A stretch of DNA of 64,000 nt from Xiphias gladius (taxonomy: Eukaryota; Chordata; Actinopteri; Istiophoriformes; Xiphiidae): NCBI RefSeq assembly GCF_016859285.1, contig NC_053408.1, positions 6,893,713-6,957,712 on the forward strand. Direction: 5' to 3'. Within the stretch, counting starts at the first letter, position 1; each line of letters starts with the position of its first letter. Positions 22,837-32,124 of this stretch are shown here, piece by piece. The position numbers and the translations under genes are program-made. A model generated the notes under the pieces. It did not search any database and was not told the origin of the DNA. It worked only from the letters and a program-made list of their open reading frames with translations.

Positions 22837-24178
22837 CCCAAACTTGGACACAATATAACGGTATTCAGGGGAAAGGGTGGATTAATAATTATCTTGTTAT
22901 ACTCAGATAGTAGTTATCACTGTGGTATTCTGCCGTCTTGATGCTACATTAGTCGTTTGCACACAAGCAACAAAGTCTGCAGAATCCTGAATGTTTTTTA
23001 CAAATTAAAATGAGATCGGGGCTGATGTAGACGGTCCTAGTGCTGTGTGTGCTTTACTTTGCTTGTGTGTTTAGTCAAGCTAAAACACACACAGGGCAAT
23101 TTGGCTTAATGTGATCTGCCATAGCACATATTTCAAATTGGGGTGATGTGAGTGTGTATGGGAGGGAGGGTGGGGTGGTTGGGACGTGGGGTGCTTCACT
23201 CAAAACGTTCACCTAAATGTGGAATTCTTTCCTCCAAGCTGCGGAGTCCTGTTTGCAAAGAGAGGAGGAGGAGATGGGGGTGTGGCAGTGTGAGAGCAGT
23301 TAGTGTGTGACCCGCCCATGTGACCTGCCTGTTGCTGAGAGCGATGGCAGTTGCTAAAGGAGCAGGTCACCAAGGCAACGGTGGTTGCTATGGAGCAGGT
23401 CGTCATGGCGGTGGTTCGGGCTGTCAGTTGGTGTATGAGTTGGTGTGGTGAGGTACGTTCACGGGGATCACAGGCAGATGCACTGAGCACTGTTCCCACC
23501 TGTGCCTGTGGTTCCCTCCGCCTCTCACAAAAGGAACGGACCCCGAGGTTTGTTTTTCAAATATGCCCGGGTGTAAGAGTCTTGTTAGAGCTAGTTTTTG
23601 GGAGTGTGGGGCCAGGAAAGGTGTGTAAACAAATGTGAAAATAACTAAAAATGTTAGGTATATTAAAAGGAGATGGAAACACCAAAAAAAAAGCCAGTTT
23701 GATAAATGGTAGTGTCAGGGGGGAGAAGAACAGACCAGTACTGTTTAAATATCAAGGTCAGCTGTAGGAGTTACGGTGGCTTTTTTTTTTGTTTAGCTCT
23801 TGTTAACTGTGTTTTGTCTTTCCTTCCAGATCTGAGATGATTGAGCCTTTGCTGAGGACATCAGGAAGAGTCTCACATTGAGCAAGTGGACTCCACTATT
23901 ACCACTGAATGCAGACTGAAAGGTTATTGGAGCTTGGTCTAAAATGTTTTAAATGTTTCATTTGACTTAATTTGCCTAAACAAATTCTGTAACTTTGATG
24001 TCATCATTGTTTGTAAAGTTGAGCATATTGAAAGGGATTTGTGAGGTTTTTTTTTTCCTTCCCTGAATCCAAAATGTTTTGTTTGTTTTTTTTCCCCTTT
24101 TTTTTCTTTTAAATTTTGATTGAATTTGTACTTGTTAATAAATTCTTTTTTGACTTTAAGTATATTCTTTCTAATAAA
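22837..24178 (+). promoter_or_regulatory. srsf2: srsf2 3' UTR, with a probable 3' UTR intron and poly(A) signals
   Basis: A strong acceptor (cttccttccag) ends at 23,829, fitting the known 3' UTR splicing by which SRSF2 regulates its own mRNA through nonsense-mediated decay. AATAAA occurs at 24,137-24,142 and 24,173-24,178. Exact UTR exon borders are not resolved. Confidence 0.5.
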
Positions 24179-25006
24179 ACCCCTTGTTTAACACTCTTTC
24201 CAGATGAATATGGAAGAGTTTTATTTGCAGAGTTCATGTAGAAAAAGGTTACGTTGGATGTTACAGCTATGTTATACCACTCTTATTGGAAAAATGGCTT
24301 ACTGAACAGTGATGTTAAAGCAAAACACGAAAATATCGCAGTGCCACTTAATTTGTGACTTGCTAATCCGGCAAGATAGCATTTTCTTTTCTGTCACATC
24401 TGTTTTTTTCTTTTTTTTTTTTTTTCTGTCTGGTTAAAGTTGCTTTCCTATGACTCTAACCTTCTTTCTTGTGTATCTTTTGTGCACTAGGCGCAGTTGT
24501 GTAGCAGTTGAGTAATGCTGGTTAGCTGTTAAGATGCGGTGCAGTGCGGTGGTGACATGGTGTGGCGTGTTGCGGTGCTGAGTGCCCGGCGCTGTTCCGG
24601 GGCTCGACCCTCCGCTGCCGTTTGCCGGTTTGTAAGCTCACAGGTGTGGCAGATCATCCATCCTCTCCTGTCTTGTGACCTCTCCTTCCTTCCATGTGCT
24701 GTACAGATTCTATTCCTTTTCTCTTTATTCTCCTTCCTTTCCTTCTCTCCCCCCCCTGTGGTTTATCCACTATTGAAAACTGGCCTTGCTCGCTTTTTGA
24801 AATTGAGTCCAGTGTGACTCCTAGTGAAGGGTTTAAAGGGCAGCTCCGACTGCTTAATGAATAATTTTTGTGTATTGCATTCCTCTGTGAACCTCTCAAA
24901 TGTCTTGTTATTGCTTCAGGTGAATGCTAATAAACATCTTTATTGTAAATAAGTTGCAAATGTGAGTTTTGTCATGTCAATCTTATGCTTTTCTGCACTG
25001 TTTATA
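24179..25006. other. Region downstream of srsf2
   Basis: Includes a GC-rich patch near 24,535-24,640 and another AATAAA at 24,929-24,934, which may serve a longer srsf2 transcript. No coding exon recognised. Confidence 0.4.
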
Positions 25007-26560
25007 CAGTTAGGTCTGTAAGTATTTGGACAGTGATACAATTTTCGTAATTTTGCCTCTGTACACCACCACAATGGATTTAAAACAAAGTCATGAATTT
25101 GTGATTCAAGCGTAGACTTTCAGGTTTAATTCAAGGGGTTTAACACAGTTTAGGAATTACAGCCATTTTTATATATAGTCCCTCATTTTCAGAAGATCAA
25201 AAGTAATTGGACAAATCAACACTATTATAAATATAAGGATTACTTTTAATACTCTGAGGAAAATCCTTTGTAGTCATTGACTGCCTGAAGTCTGGAGCCC
25301 ATAGATATCACCAAAAGCTGATTTTCCTCCCTTTTAGATGCCTTGCCAGGCATTCACGGCAGGCGCCTTAAGCTGCTGCTTATGGGTCTTTCTGCCCTCT
25401 GTTTGGTCCTCGGTAAGTGAAAAGCATGCTTAGTTGGGTTGAAGTCGGGTGGCTGACTTTTTCATAGAAGAATATTCCATTTCTTTGCCTTGATAAGCTC
25501 TTGGGTTACTTTCACAGTATGTTCTGGGTCATTATTCATATGTACTGTGAAGCACCATCCTATCAGTTTTGCAGCATTTGGCTGAATCTGAGCAGATAGT
25601 ACTATATTTAGATATATATATAGATATAGATAGATAGCATGTACAGACCTATGCACTTCAGAGTTCATCCAGCTACTTGTATCAGCAGTTACATCATCAA
25701 TAAACAACTTCAATCCAGTTCCATTGGCAGCCGTACATGCCCATGCCATAACACTGCCTCCACCATGTTCGAAAAGATGATGTGGTATGCTTTGGACCAT
25801 GAGCTGTTCCTTTCCTTCTCCAATTCCTCTCATCCCATCATTCATCTTGATTTTATCGCTCCAAAGATTCTTGTTCCAGTACTGGGCAGGCTTTTTTAGT
25901 GGTTTTCTTGTAAAGCTTGATCTGGCCTTTCCGTTCTTGATTGTCAGCAGTGGTTTGTAATCGTGGTAAACCTCCTGTGTTTACATTCCTGAAGGCGTCT
26001 TTTGATTTCAGACTTTGACAATGATACGTCTACCTCCTTCCAGTTCTTGACCTGGCTAGATGTTGTGGAGGGGTTTTTCTTCACCAAGGAAAGAATTCAG
26101 TGATCATCCACTTAAGTTGTCTTCTGTGGTCTTCCTGTGCATTCCTTCTTTTTCAGAATGTAACAAATGGTTGATTTGGCCCCTCCTAAAGTTTCTGCCA
26201 TCTGTCTGATAGGTTTGTTTTGTTTTTTCAGTCTAATGATGGCCCCATTCATTTGCACTGACACCTCTGGACCGCATATTGAGAGTTCCCGTGAACAAAT
26301 GCAAATACATCACGTGACATCAACTCCAGACATTATATCTGCTTAGTTTGTTGTGAAAAATTGAGGGAACAGGCCACACCTGGCCGTGAAACTGATCATT
26401 TGCCAATTGTCCAATTACTTTTTAGCCTCTGAATATGAGGGAAAGCCGACCAGATGTCATTGAAGTGTAGAGTTTCAGCTTTAATTCAAGGGTGTTAACA
26501 AAGATACTGCATTAACTGTTTAAGAATTATAGCCACTTTTTTTGGTACATAATCCCTCAT
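25007..26560 (-). mobile_element. Decayed Tc1/mariner-type transposon
   Basis: Left end is CAGTTAGGTC after a TA at 25,005-25,006, the target of Tc1/mariner elements. The minus strand has pieces of a DDE transposase: GGGSVMAWACTAANGTG, FIDDVTAD, NSEVHRSV, AQIQPNAAKLIGWCFTVHMN and HTVKVTQELIKAKKWNIL. The second acidic catalytic site, DND in relatives, reads NND here. A TATAGA microsatellite interrupts the frame at about 25,612-25,637. The right terminal repeat is not recognised. Dead element. Confidence 0.8.
25462..25845 (-). pseudogene. Tc1/mariner transposase remnant
   Basis: Longest open part of the transposase (127 codons, minus strand). It contains the central DDE region with an Asp-to-Asn change at the second catalytic position and an inserted Leu/Tyr/Ile-rich stretch translated from a microsatellite. 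It has no N-terminal DNA-binding domain. Confidence 0.75.
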
Positions 26561-27100
26561 ATCATATTATGTTATTGGCATTAGTTATAATTCAAGGTAT
26601 GTTGTTACTTTTGTGAAATGTTATTTAAAAACTTTAAGAATGAAATGATTATTAAACATTATTTATCAAGTTTCGGGTAAGATATGTCGACCAAAGTCCA
26701 TATTATCTCGTTTACTCTTCTCTTACTTTAGCAAGCTAATGGTAGCTTTGTCAGTTGGTTCAGTTAGCTGCACAGCAGTCAGTTACACCTGGCAGGTAGA
26801 GGGTATAGTTAGATATTTAGTAATAATTTATATGTAAGAACTACTTTTGTGTGGTTTTGATTTAATTCTGTTCCGTGTAAAACACTGAACATAGAAAACA
26901 GAAAGGTTTAGTTGGAACTAGGCTAGATTAGCACACCTGGGGACAGTTAGTGGGGCTCCGGGAGGCGGTTGCCTGTTTGGTAAAGAAGCAGGTAATACAT
27001 TAAAATATCAGAAACGTGTTTTTAATATTGAATTATTCATTTCAAACACTTGCTTCCAAATCTGGTGCTTTTGTCTTTTTTTTTTCTGTCCTCATTAAGC
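26561..27100. other. Intergenic, upstream of mxra7
   Basis: AT-rich sequence. Nothing recognised before the CpG-rich mxra7 promoter. Confidence 0.5.
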
Positions 27101-27109
27101 CCCAGGTGC

Positions 27110-27612
27110 AGACTGACTGCAAGGTGAGTCCTCAGGTGAGAACACCTTGTTCTTCCTGCTCGGACCGCTTGACCCCGCTTTACTTTATCGGCACGCATCC
27201 ACGGTACACGGGGCCTGTCACAAACCATTTCAGTCTCCCAGTTCGTGCCGCCGCCGCCGAAGGGGGGGGGGGGATTAACGCGCGACACGTAGAGAGCCGT
27301 GAAGCCGGGCACGTTGCAGCGCGCCTTGCCAGCCCGCTTGACCTGTCCTGTCCGGCCTTCTGGGGACTCGATGGCTGGGTAGTCGGCGCGCCGGGGGGGG
27401 GGCGGGACCCGGAGGATGTGACGTCCATGCTCGTAGAGGAGATTGTACCACATCCCACGAACGCTGCCCGTTAGCGGTGATGTTCGCTGGGGGATCATTA
27501 CAAGGATGGCCGAGTGAGTGAATGCAGTTGACTCGGGTGACCAGAGACGGGAACAGCGAAGACGAGGGGAGTCGCAGCGCAGGCCTCAGATCAGCCACGG
27601 AGCTCCACGGCC
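27110..27612 (+). promoter_or_regulatory. mxra7: CpG-rich promoter and 5' UTR of mxra7
   Basis: Strong CpG enrichment, two G runs (27,260-27,272 and 27,393-27,401) and several upstream ATGs. The transcription start is not determined. Confidence 0.6.
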
Positions 27613-27888
27613 ATGGATCTAACTGTCGTGTTATCTGCTATTATTTTCACGCTTCTCGCCGTTGTGCTCGCGACGTCGCTATTTAGCGGCGCCTCGTCCA
27701 CGGCCGACTTCGCCAACGCGCGGGGTTACTTCGGGGACCGAGGGGGCGACGCGGCCGAGGGATTAGATCGGTCGGGGCCGAAGCAGAACGGCCATGTGCC
27801 CGAGAAGAAGAAGAAGACAGCGGAGGACTGGAGTGAGATCAGCGAGAGCTCCCACGATCACTGGGATGTCGTGAAATCTGTGCTCTCA
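27613..27888 (+). CDS. mxra7: mxra7 coding exon 1 (membrane anchor)
   Basis: Begins MDLTVVLSAIIFTLLAVVLA and ends HWDVVKSVLS in phase 0, with donor gtaagt. Confidence 0.9.
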
Positions 27889-30800
27889 GTAAGTACTCTT
27901 TAATCTGTCTGTCGTGCCGCTTGCACACTGAGAGTCCTGGTTTGTTTTCGTTGAAGCTGCAAAGCGGCGTTTCATTACGTAAATCTCTCTTAATCCGACA
28001 ATCCCCGACACTCAGATACTGTTTACGTGCCCAGTCAGTGGTGGCAGGAGCACTCTCATCCTTGAACACTGGAACATAAGCAGGGCTAAAAAAAAAATAC
28101 TCCTAATACTCCTTAAAGAGTAAAGATGTTAAAAAGATATTTTTTTCAGTATCGCGTTTAATTGGAAATCTGGAAAGTGCAAACTAGTAACAGAAATTCT
28201 CCCACAAATGAAAAGACTCACATATAATATTTGAGTAAAGTACCAGTATCTCAATATGGCACTTAAGTAGTGGTGGATGATGATATCTTTTATTATTTAT
28301 TAGTAAAAGTAGCAGTAATATGATGTAAAGATATTCAGTTACAATTAAGAGTCCTGCATTCAAAATTATACTTGAGAACAGAAGTATTACCGGTGAAATG
28401 TGCTTAAAAATTATAAGTAAAAGAACTCATTTTGCTTCATGAGTGCTATTTTATCATATATTTATATTACTGGATTATTATTACTGATGCATACACATAT
28501 GAAAAGCATATTAATGTTGTAGGCATTGAGGTGGAGGTAATTTCAAGACCTCCACCTCAATGCCTACAACACTCAATGCCTACCTCCACTCAATAATAGG
28601 AAGGAATGGGGGTTTTCATCTCCTTTTGAAAAGGGCCCTTTGTCACCCAAGAGTAACGGAAAACTGGCAGAATGAGCCACCTACACACACCGCTCCATGG
28701 CCTGTTTTTTTTTTTTTTCTGCGTCAAACTTAGAGGAGAGGCTCAATCAAGTCGGACAAAACAGGACAGCTACAGAGGACAGGGAACGAATTCTGAAATG
28801 ATAACCTTGGCTTTTCCATCAGGGACACCTGTGTGAAGTGTAGGCCAGATCAGCATCCAGGAGGGGTGATGGATACAGGTAACACGAGGCGTTAAACTGA
28901 TTTGTTTGGAGCTAAATATCTGTACGGCAGTTTCTAATCCAGCCTGCCTGCAAGGACATGCACACACAGGTATTTTAGAGGTACAAATGTGCATCATTTG
29001 GTGGAGAACCTGTGCAAAATGATGGCTTGACACCCCTCATCTGATCCCCTAATTCTCTGACAGGAGGAGGCGCATCCCCTATCTCAGAATGAAGAACTGA
29101 CAGCACCAGTCGAACACTCCACATCCAGCCCGTCCATCCCCAGCCCTGGTTCTAGGCATATGAGCTTAGAAGTAGACTCGTCGTCCGAGGCCTCGTCGGG
29201 GAGGGGCCATAGGTCATTCATTGGGCTCTCTGATAAGGAGCTCCTAAAGTGTGCTTTCTCTTACCCCCAGACCGAAGGAGTCACAGAGAGCCCGGGGATC
29301 GACGGTGAGCACTTTTAGCCGCTTTGAAAGAGTTGTGGGTTCAATTTTTTTTTGGTAAATGTTGATTTTTAATCAGTGTTTATTCTGTTTTATCAGATCA
29401 GGGGGAATCAAACACAAACGATTCCTTGAAGTACGTCCCTGGAAAGGCGCGATCCCACCACTTGCAAATGATGATGTCCAAAGAGGAGCTGGAGGAGGAG
29501 CAGAGGTCAGTAAAAACTACAAATGTGGGTACAACTTTCTGATAAGACACCTTTTATAAGCCAGGGTTTTTAAGCCATTAATAAGAACAACATACTAGCC
29601 CTTTAATTTTTCAGGAAGACCCCTTCACTGGACTGTTCAACCACTGCAGAGATCTCCCCAATGAACTGAAGAAATAGCTAAGAAAGACACACACAGTGTC
29701 GTGCTGGAAGAGGATTTTCCACAACCAGGAAAACCCAACAGTTGTTCTTATTAATAGCTTATAACTGATCTATAAATTAGTAGGTAGTTAACTACAGCTT
29801 GTAAAGCATTTATAAAAGGTGCCATATTAAAAAGTGGTACCCAAATATCTCCCCAATATATTAAATTCCCAGAGTTGGACACCGTTTCTCAATGTTACTG
29901 GGTTTCTCAATTAGTTCCATATCAGCCTCTGTTCTCCCACAATACTCCAAAATAGAACAAAACATTCTTTTAGCACAAGATTCTTTACCAAGGATTAACT
30001 GAAAATTGAATGTGTTCATCCATAACAGTTTTTACTAGAAGTTCCATTTGTTTCCCCACGTCTGTTCTGCCTTCTGTCCAGTGTCGACACCTCCTCTCCC
30101 TCCCTCTAACCCTCCCTACGCTGTCTTCACGTGTGTCTGTGCGTTGTTGGCGTTTCCGTCGGCACCATCCACACTCGGCTGCTGTACCACCCCCCCCCCC
30201 CGGCTTTAGGCTAGACTGAGTAAGACGAGATTGAGTCTCTGCCAGGCATTAGCCGAAGGATGAATGACACGAGACAGTGGCTACTGGTTTAAAAAAAAAC
30301 AAACAAAGGAAAACAAAGGAGTAATTCACGGCAAGTACCTCCATATCCTGTTCTTACCCTAACTGTCTGTAAGCCTGACAAAGGAGCAAATATGTGGTGA
30401 AGTGTGAGGTATTGTCTCCTGTTTATCCCAGGGGAGGGACTTTCCAGCCATTGCATGAAAAACTACGTCAGTGCTATTTTTTCAGGCCAATTTGATTTTG
30501 CAGTTTTGGCCTCATCAGCTCTTTATCCTCAATATAACTGTGCAGTGCCTTACCCACCTCCCGCTGCACCTTTTTTCTCAGGCGTCACAGCAGGTGTTGA
30601 CTGCGTCTCCGTTGGTCACCCCTCTGACGGACGAGTGTTAGTTAATCTTCTGAGGGCGCTCGGCTGTTGAGCCACAAGGAGGAGTCACTGTAACGCAACA
30701 CCGGGACCTGCTGTTGACAAAGCAGTAGCTACAGAAACTATTCACTGTCGTGTGAAAAGAGAGGGTCGAGGGAAAATTGAAGGTTTATGCTTTGAGAAGT

Positions 30801-31319
30801 TATTTGTATCTTCAAATGCGTCCGCAGGAAACACACCTGGGTTGATATATTTCTGTCGGAGGATTTTTTAATAGCAGTACTGATTCAGGACCTGTTTTCC
30901 TGTTACTTAATGCGCCTGTCAAAGGAGAAATAATCAAAACTGAGTTATTGAATACAAAAAAATTGCAACAATATCATCTTTATAGGCATTTTTGTTTGTT
31001 TTTTTAAACAGATTCTGCATAGCTTGTCTTTGGTTTTCTGCCAAGATGTGAATGATTAACCTTTATGTCTTGTCCCTGATTTTATCTTTGCTATGCCTGC
31101 CCTATGGTGTCTCGCTTGTCTTTTAGTAGTATAATTACAATGGCGTATGAATTTTACCTGGTGAATGTTTGAATAGTGAATATTTATGATATTTGTTTCC
31201 GCAGGGTGCAACGGGAGCAGCTGGCCGCCATCTTCCAGCTGCTGAAAGACAACAAGGAGACGTTTGGGGAGGTGTCGGAGGGAGACATGGAGGAGCAGCT
31301 AAGACTCTACTCCATCTGA
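27613..31319 (+). CDS. mxra7: mxra7, matrix-remodelling-associated protein 7, four exons
   Basis: Four exons (276, 241, 109 and 115 bases) join in frame into 246 residues. An N-terminal hydrophobic segment (about residues 3-24) predicts a single-pass membrane protein. The middle is acidic and Ser-rich. The C-terminus carries the family signature: YVPGKARSHHLQMMMSKEEL, EEEQRVQREQLAAIF and KDNKETFGEV, ending EEQLRLYSI. The start has a good Kozak context (cggccATGG). The molecular role is unknown; the mammalian gene is linked with matrix remodelling and liver and bone phenotypes. The position next to srsf2 matches human 17q25. The human protein is about 204 residues, so the fish exon 2 is longer. 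Confidence 0.9.
28085..28500 (-). repeat. Dispersed fish repeat, 'tactcaagtaaaag' family
   Basis: Has gagtaaagtaccagta, agtaaaagtagcagtaatat, gtcctgcattcaaaat and tggattattattactgatgcat, a familiar fish interspersed repeat. Related pieces lie near 39,930, 42,330, 60,460 and 60,840. Confidence 0.55.
28516..28570. repeat. Perfect 22-bp inverted repeat with 11-base loop
   Basis: Arms 28,516-28,537 and 28,549-28,570 are exact reverse complements (arm begins gttgtaggcattgagg). A partial extra copy of the right arm follows at about 28,571-28,593. Confidence 0.95.
29064..29304 (+). CDS. mxra7: mxra7 coding exon 2
   Basis: Encodes EEAHPLSQNEELTAPVEHST and a Ser-rich stretch through GVTESPGID. The acceptor is tgacag and the donor gtgagc. 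It joins both neighbours in frame. Confidence 0.85.
29397..29505 (+). CDS. mxra7: mxra7 coding exon 3
   Basis: Encodes DQGESNTNDSLKYVPGKARS and then MSKEELEEEQ, the conserved C-terminal signature. The acceptor is tatcag and the donor gtcagt. Confidence 0.92.
29530..29845. mobile_element. MITE with terminal inverted repeats, in mxra7 intron 3
   Basis: Left end tgataagacaccttttataa is the near reverse complement of the right end (ttataaaaggtgccatatta). The interior gattttccacaa block recurs at about 60,600. It starts about 25 bases after the exon 3 donor. Confidence 0.65.
29846..31204. other. mxra7 intron 3, remainder
   Basis: No exon recognised. There is a C12 run near 30,189 and pyrimidine-rich sequence near 30,060-30,130. 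Confidence 0.5.
31205..31319 (+). CDS. mxra7: mxra7 coding exon 4 (stop codon)
   Basis: Encodes VQREQLAAIFQLLKDNKETF and ends EEQLRLYSI, then TGA. The acceptor is ccgcag. Confidence 0.94.
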
Positions 31320-31649
31320 GACTCCTCTCGGACTCACCTCTCTGTGTTGCGCTCCACCGTCTGACTGCACTCTTTTGCTTGTGAGTGCCACTGAGGGACC
31401 TTTCCAGTACACCAAATACTTCAATAATCCTGATTATTACAGTATTCAACACGGCTGTCGATCCACTCAAAAGATACTCTCGTTTATGTTTTAATATAAC
31501 ATACTTTGCTTATACTTTTTTTTTTTTTTTTTTTTTGGCTGGTCCAGCCACTCACATTGCAGTTCACATGAAGACCAAAGGAAACAAACAGCTGGACTTT
31601 TACCAGCGCAGAACAGGATTTTCTAGCTACCAATTTACAACTAAGGACT

Positions 31650-31655
31650 AATAAA
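31650..31655 (+). promoter_or_regulatory. mxra7: Candidate mxra7 poly(A) signal
   Basis: AATAAA about 330 bases after the stop, with an AT-rich region following. A T22 run (near 31,519) lies in the presumed 3' UTR. Confidence 0.55.
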
Positions 31656-32023
31656 GATGAGGGATTATTATAATATCTTATTAGTTTGATAATATAATAA
31701 AAAAATATTAATTTATTATAAAACTTTTTTTTTTATTCTATTTTATCTTCATTAAATCTGTAACAGGTATAAATACCTGCAAAATCACTTCTGCATAACT
31801 TCCACCCTGGTATGTAATAAAGGACACAATGTAAGATTGTGAATATGTGTGTGAGTGAGTGGTTCCCATTTTATTATGTATCTTTGCATCAGGAAACTGC
31901 ACTGTAGCCCTGCCCAACCACCCTTGGTGACTTGGTGGCTTTTGCACCTGGCCACAAATTCCAGGAAGGAAAGTACAGACTCGTCTGTATTTGAGTCAAC
32001 AGCAAAGACTCCACTTGTCAGGG
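31656..32023. other. Intergenic between mxra7 and the sialyltransferase gene
   Basis: Short AT-rich interval of about 370 bases. The promoter of the following gene presumably lies here, without a clear CpG island. Confidence 0.5.
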
Positions 32024-32124
32024 ATGGCTGTCCAAACCCCGAGAATTTTTTCTTTGCTATTTGTGATATCACTCAGCATTGTACTTTTTATTTTATCATG
32101 GGAACATTTATCGAAAAGCATCAG
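32024..32124 (+). CDS. Sialyltransferase coding exon 1 (signal anchor)
   Basis: ATG at 32,024 encodes [20 protein letters not shown] and on to EHLSKSI, ending two bases into a Ser codon, with donor gtaagt. It was too short to show as a long frame and was found from the hydrophobic anchor and its correct phase with exon 2. Confidence 0.78.

Larger units (their letters stand above)
27889..29063. other. mxra7 intron 1
   Basis: Contains a dispersed repeat (28,085-28,500) and a perfect hairpin (28,516-28,570). The rest is unremarkable. Confidence 0.6.

Noticed and set aside
22352-22858. 168-residue Pro/Ser-rich plus-strand frame and a 74-residue Leu/Asp-rich minus frame
   Set aside because: Both are out-of-frame readings of the srsf2 RS exon; the N-terminal Phe run is the T54 tract.
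27037-27598. Overlapping long frames on both strands upstream of mxra7
   Set aside because: High GC and CpG content removes stop codons by chance; no family resemblance and no splice support.
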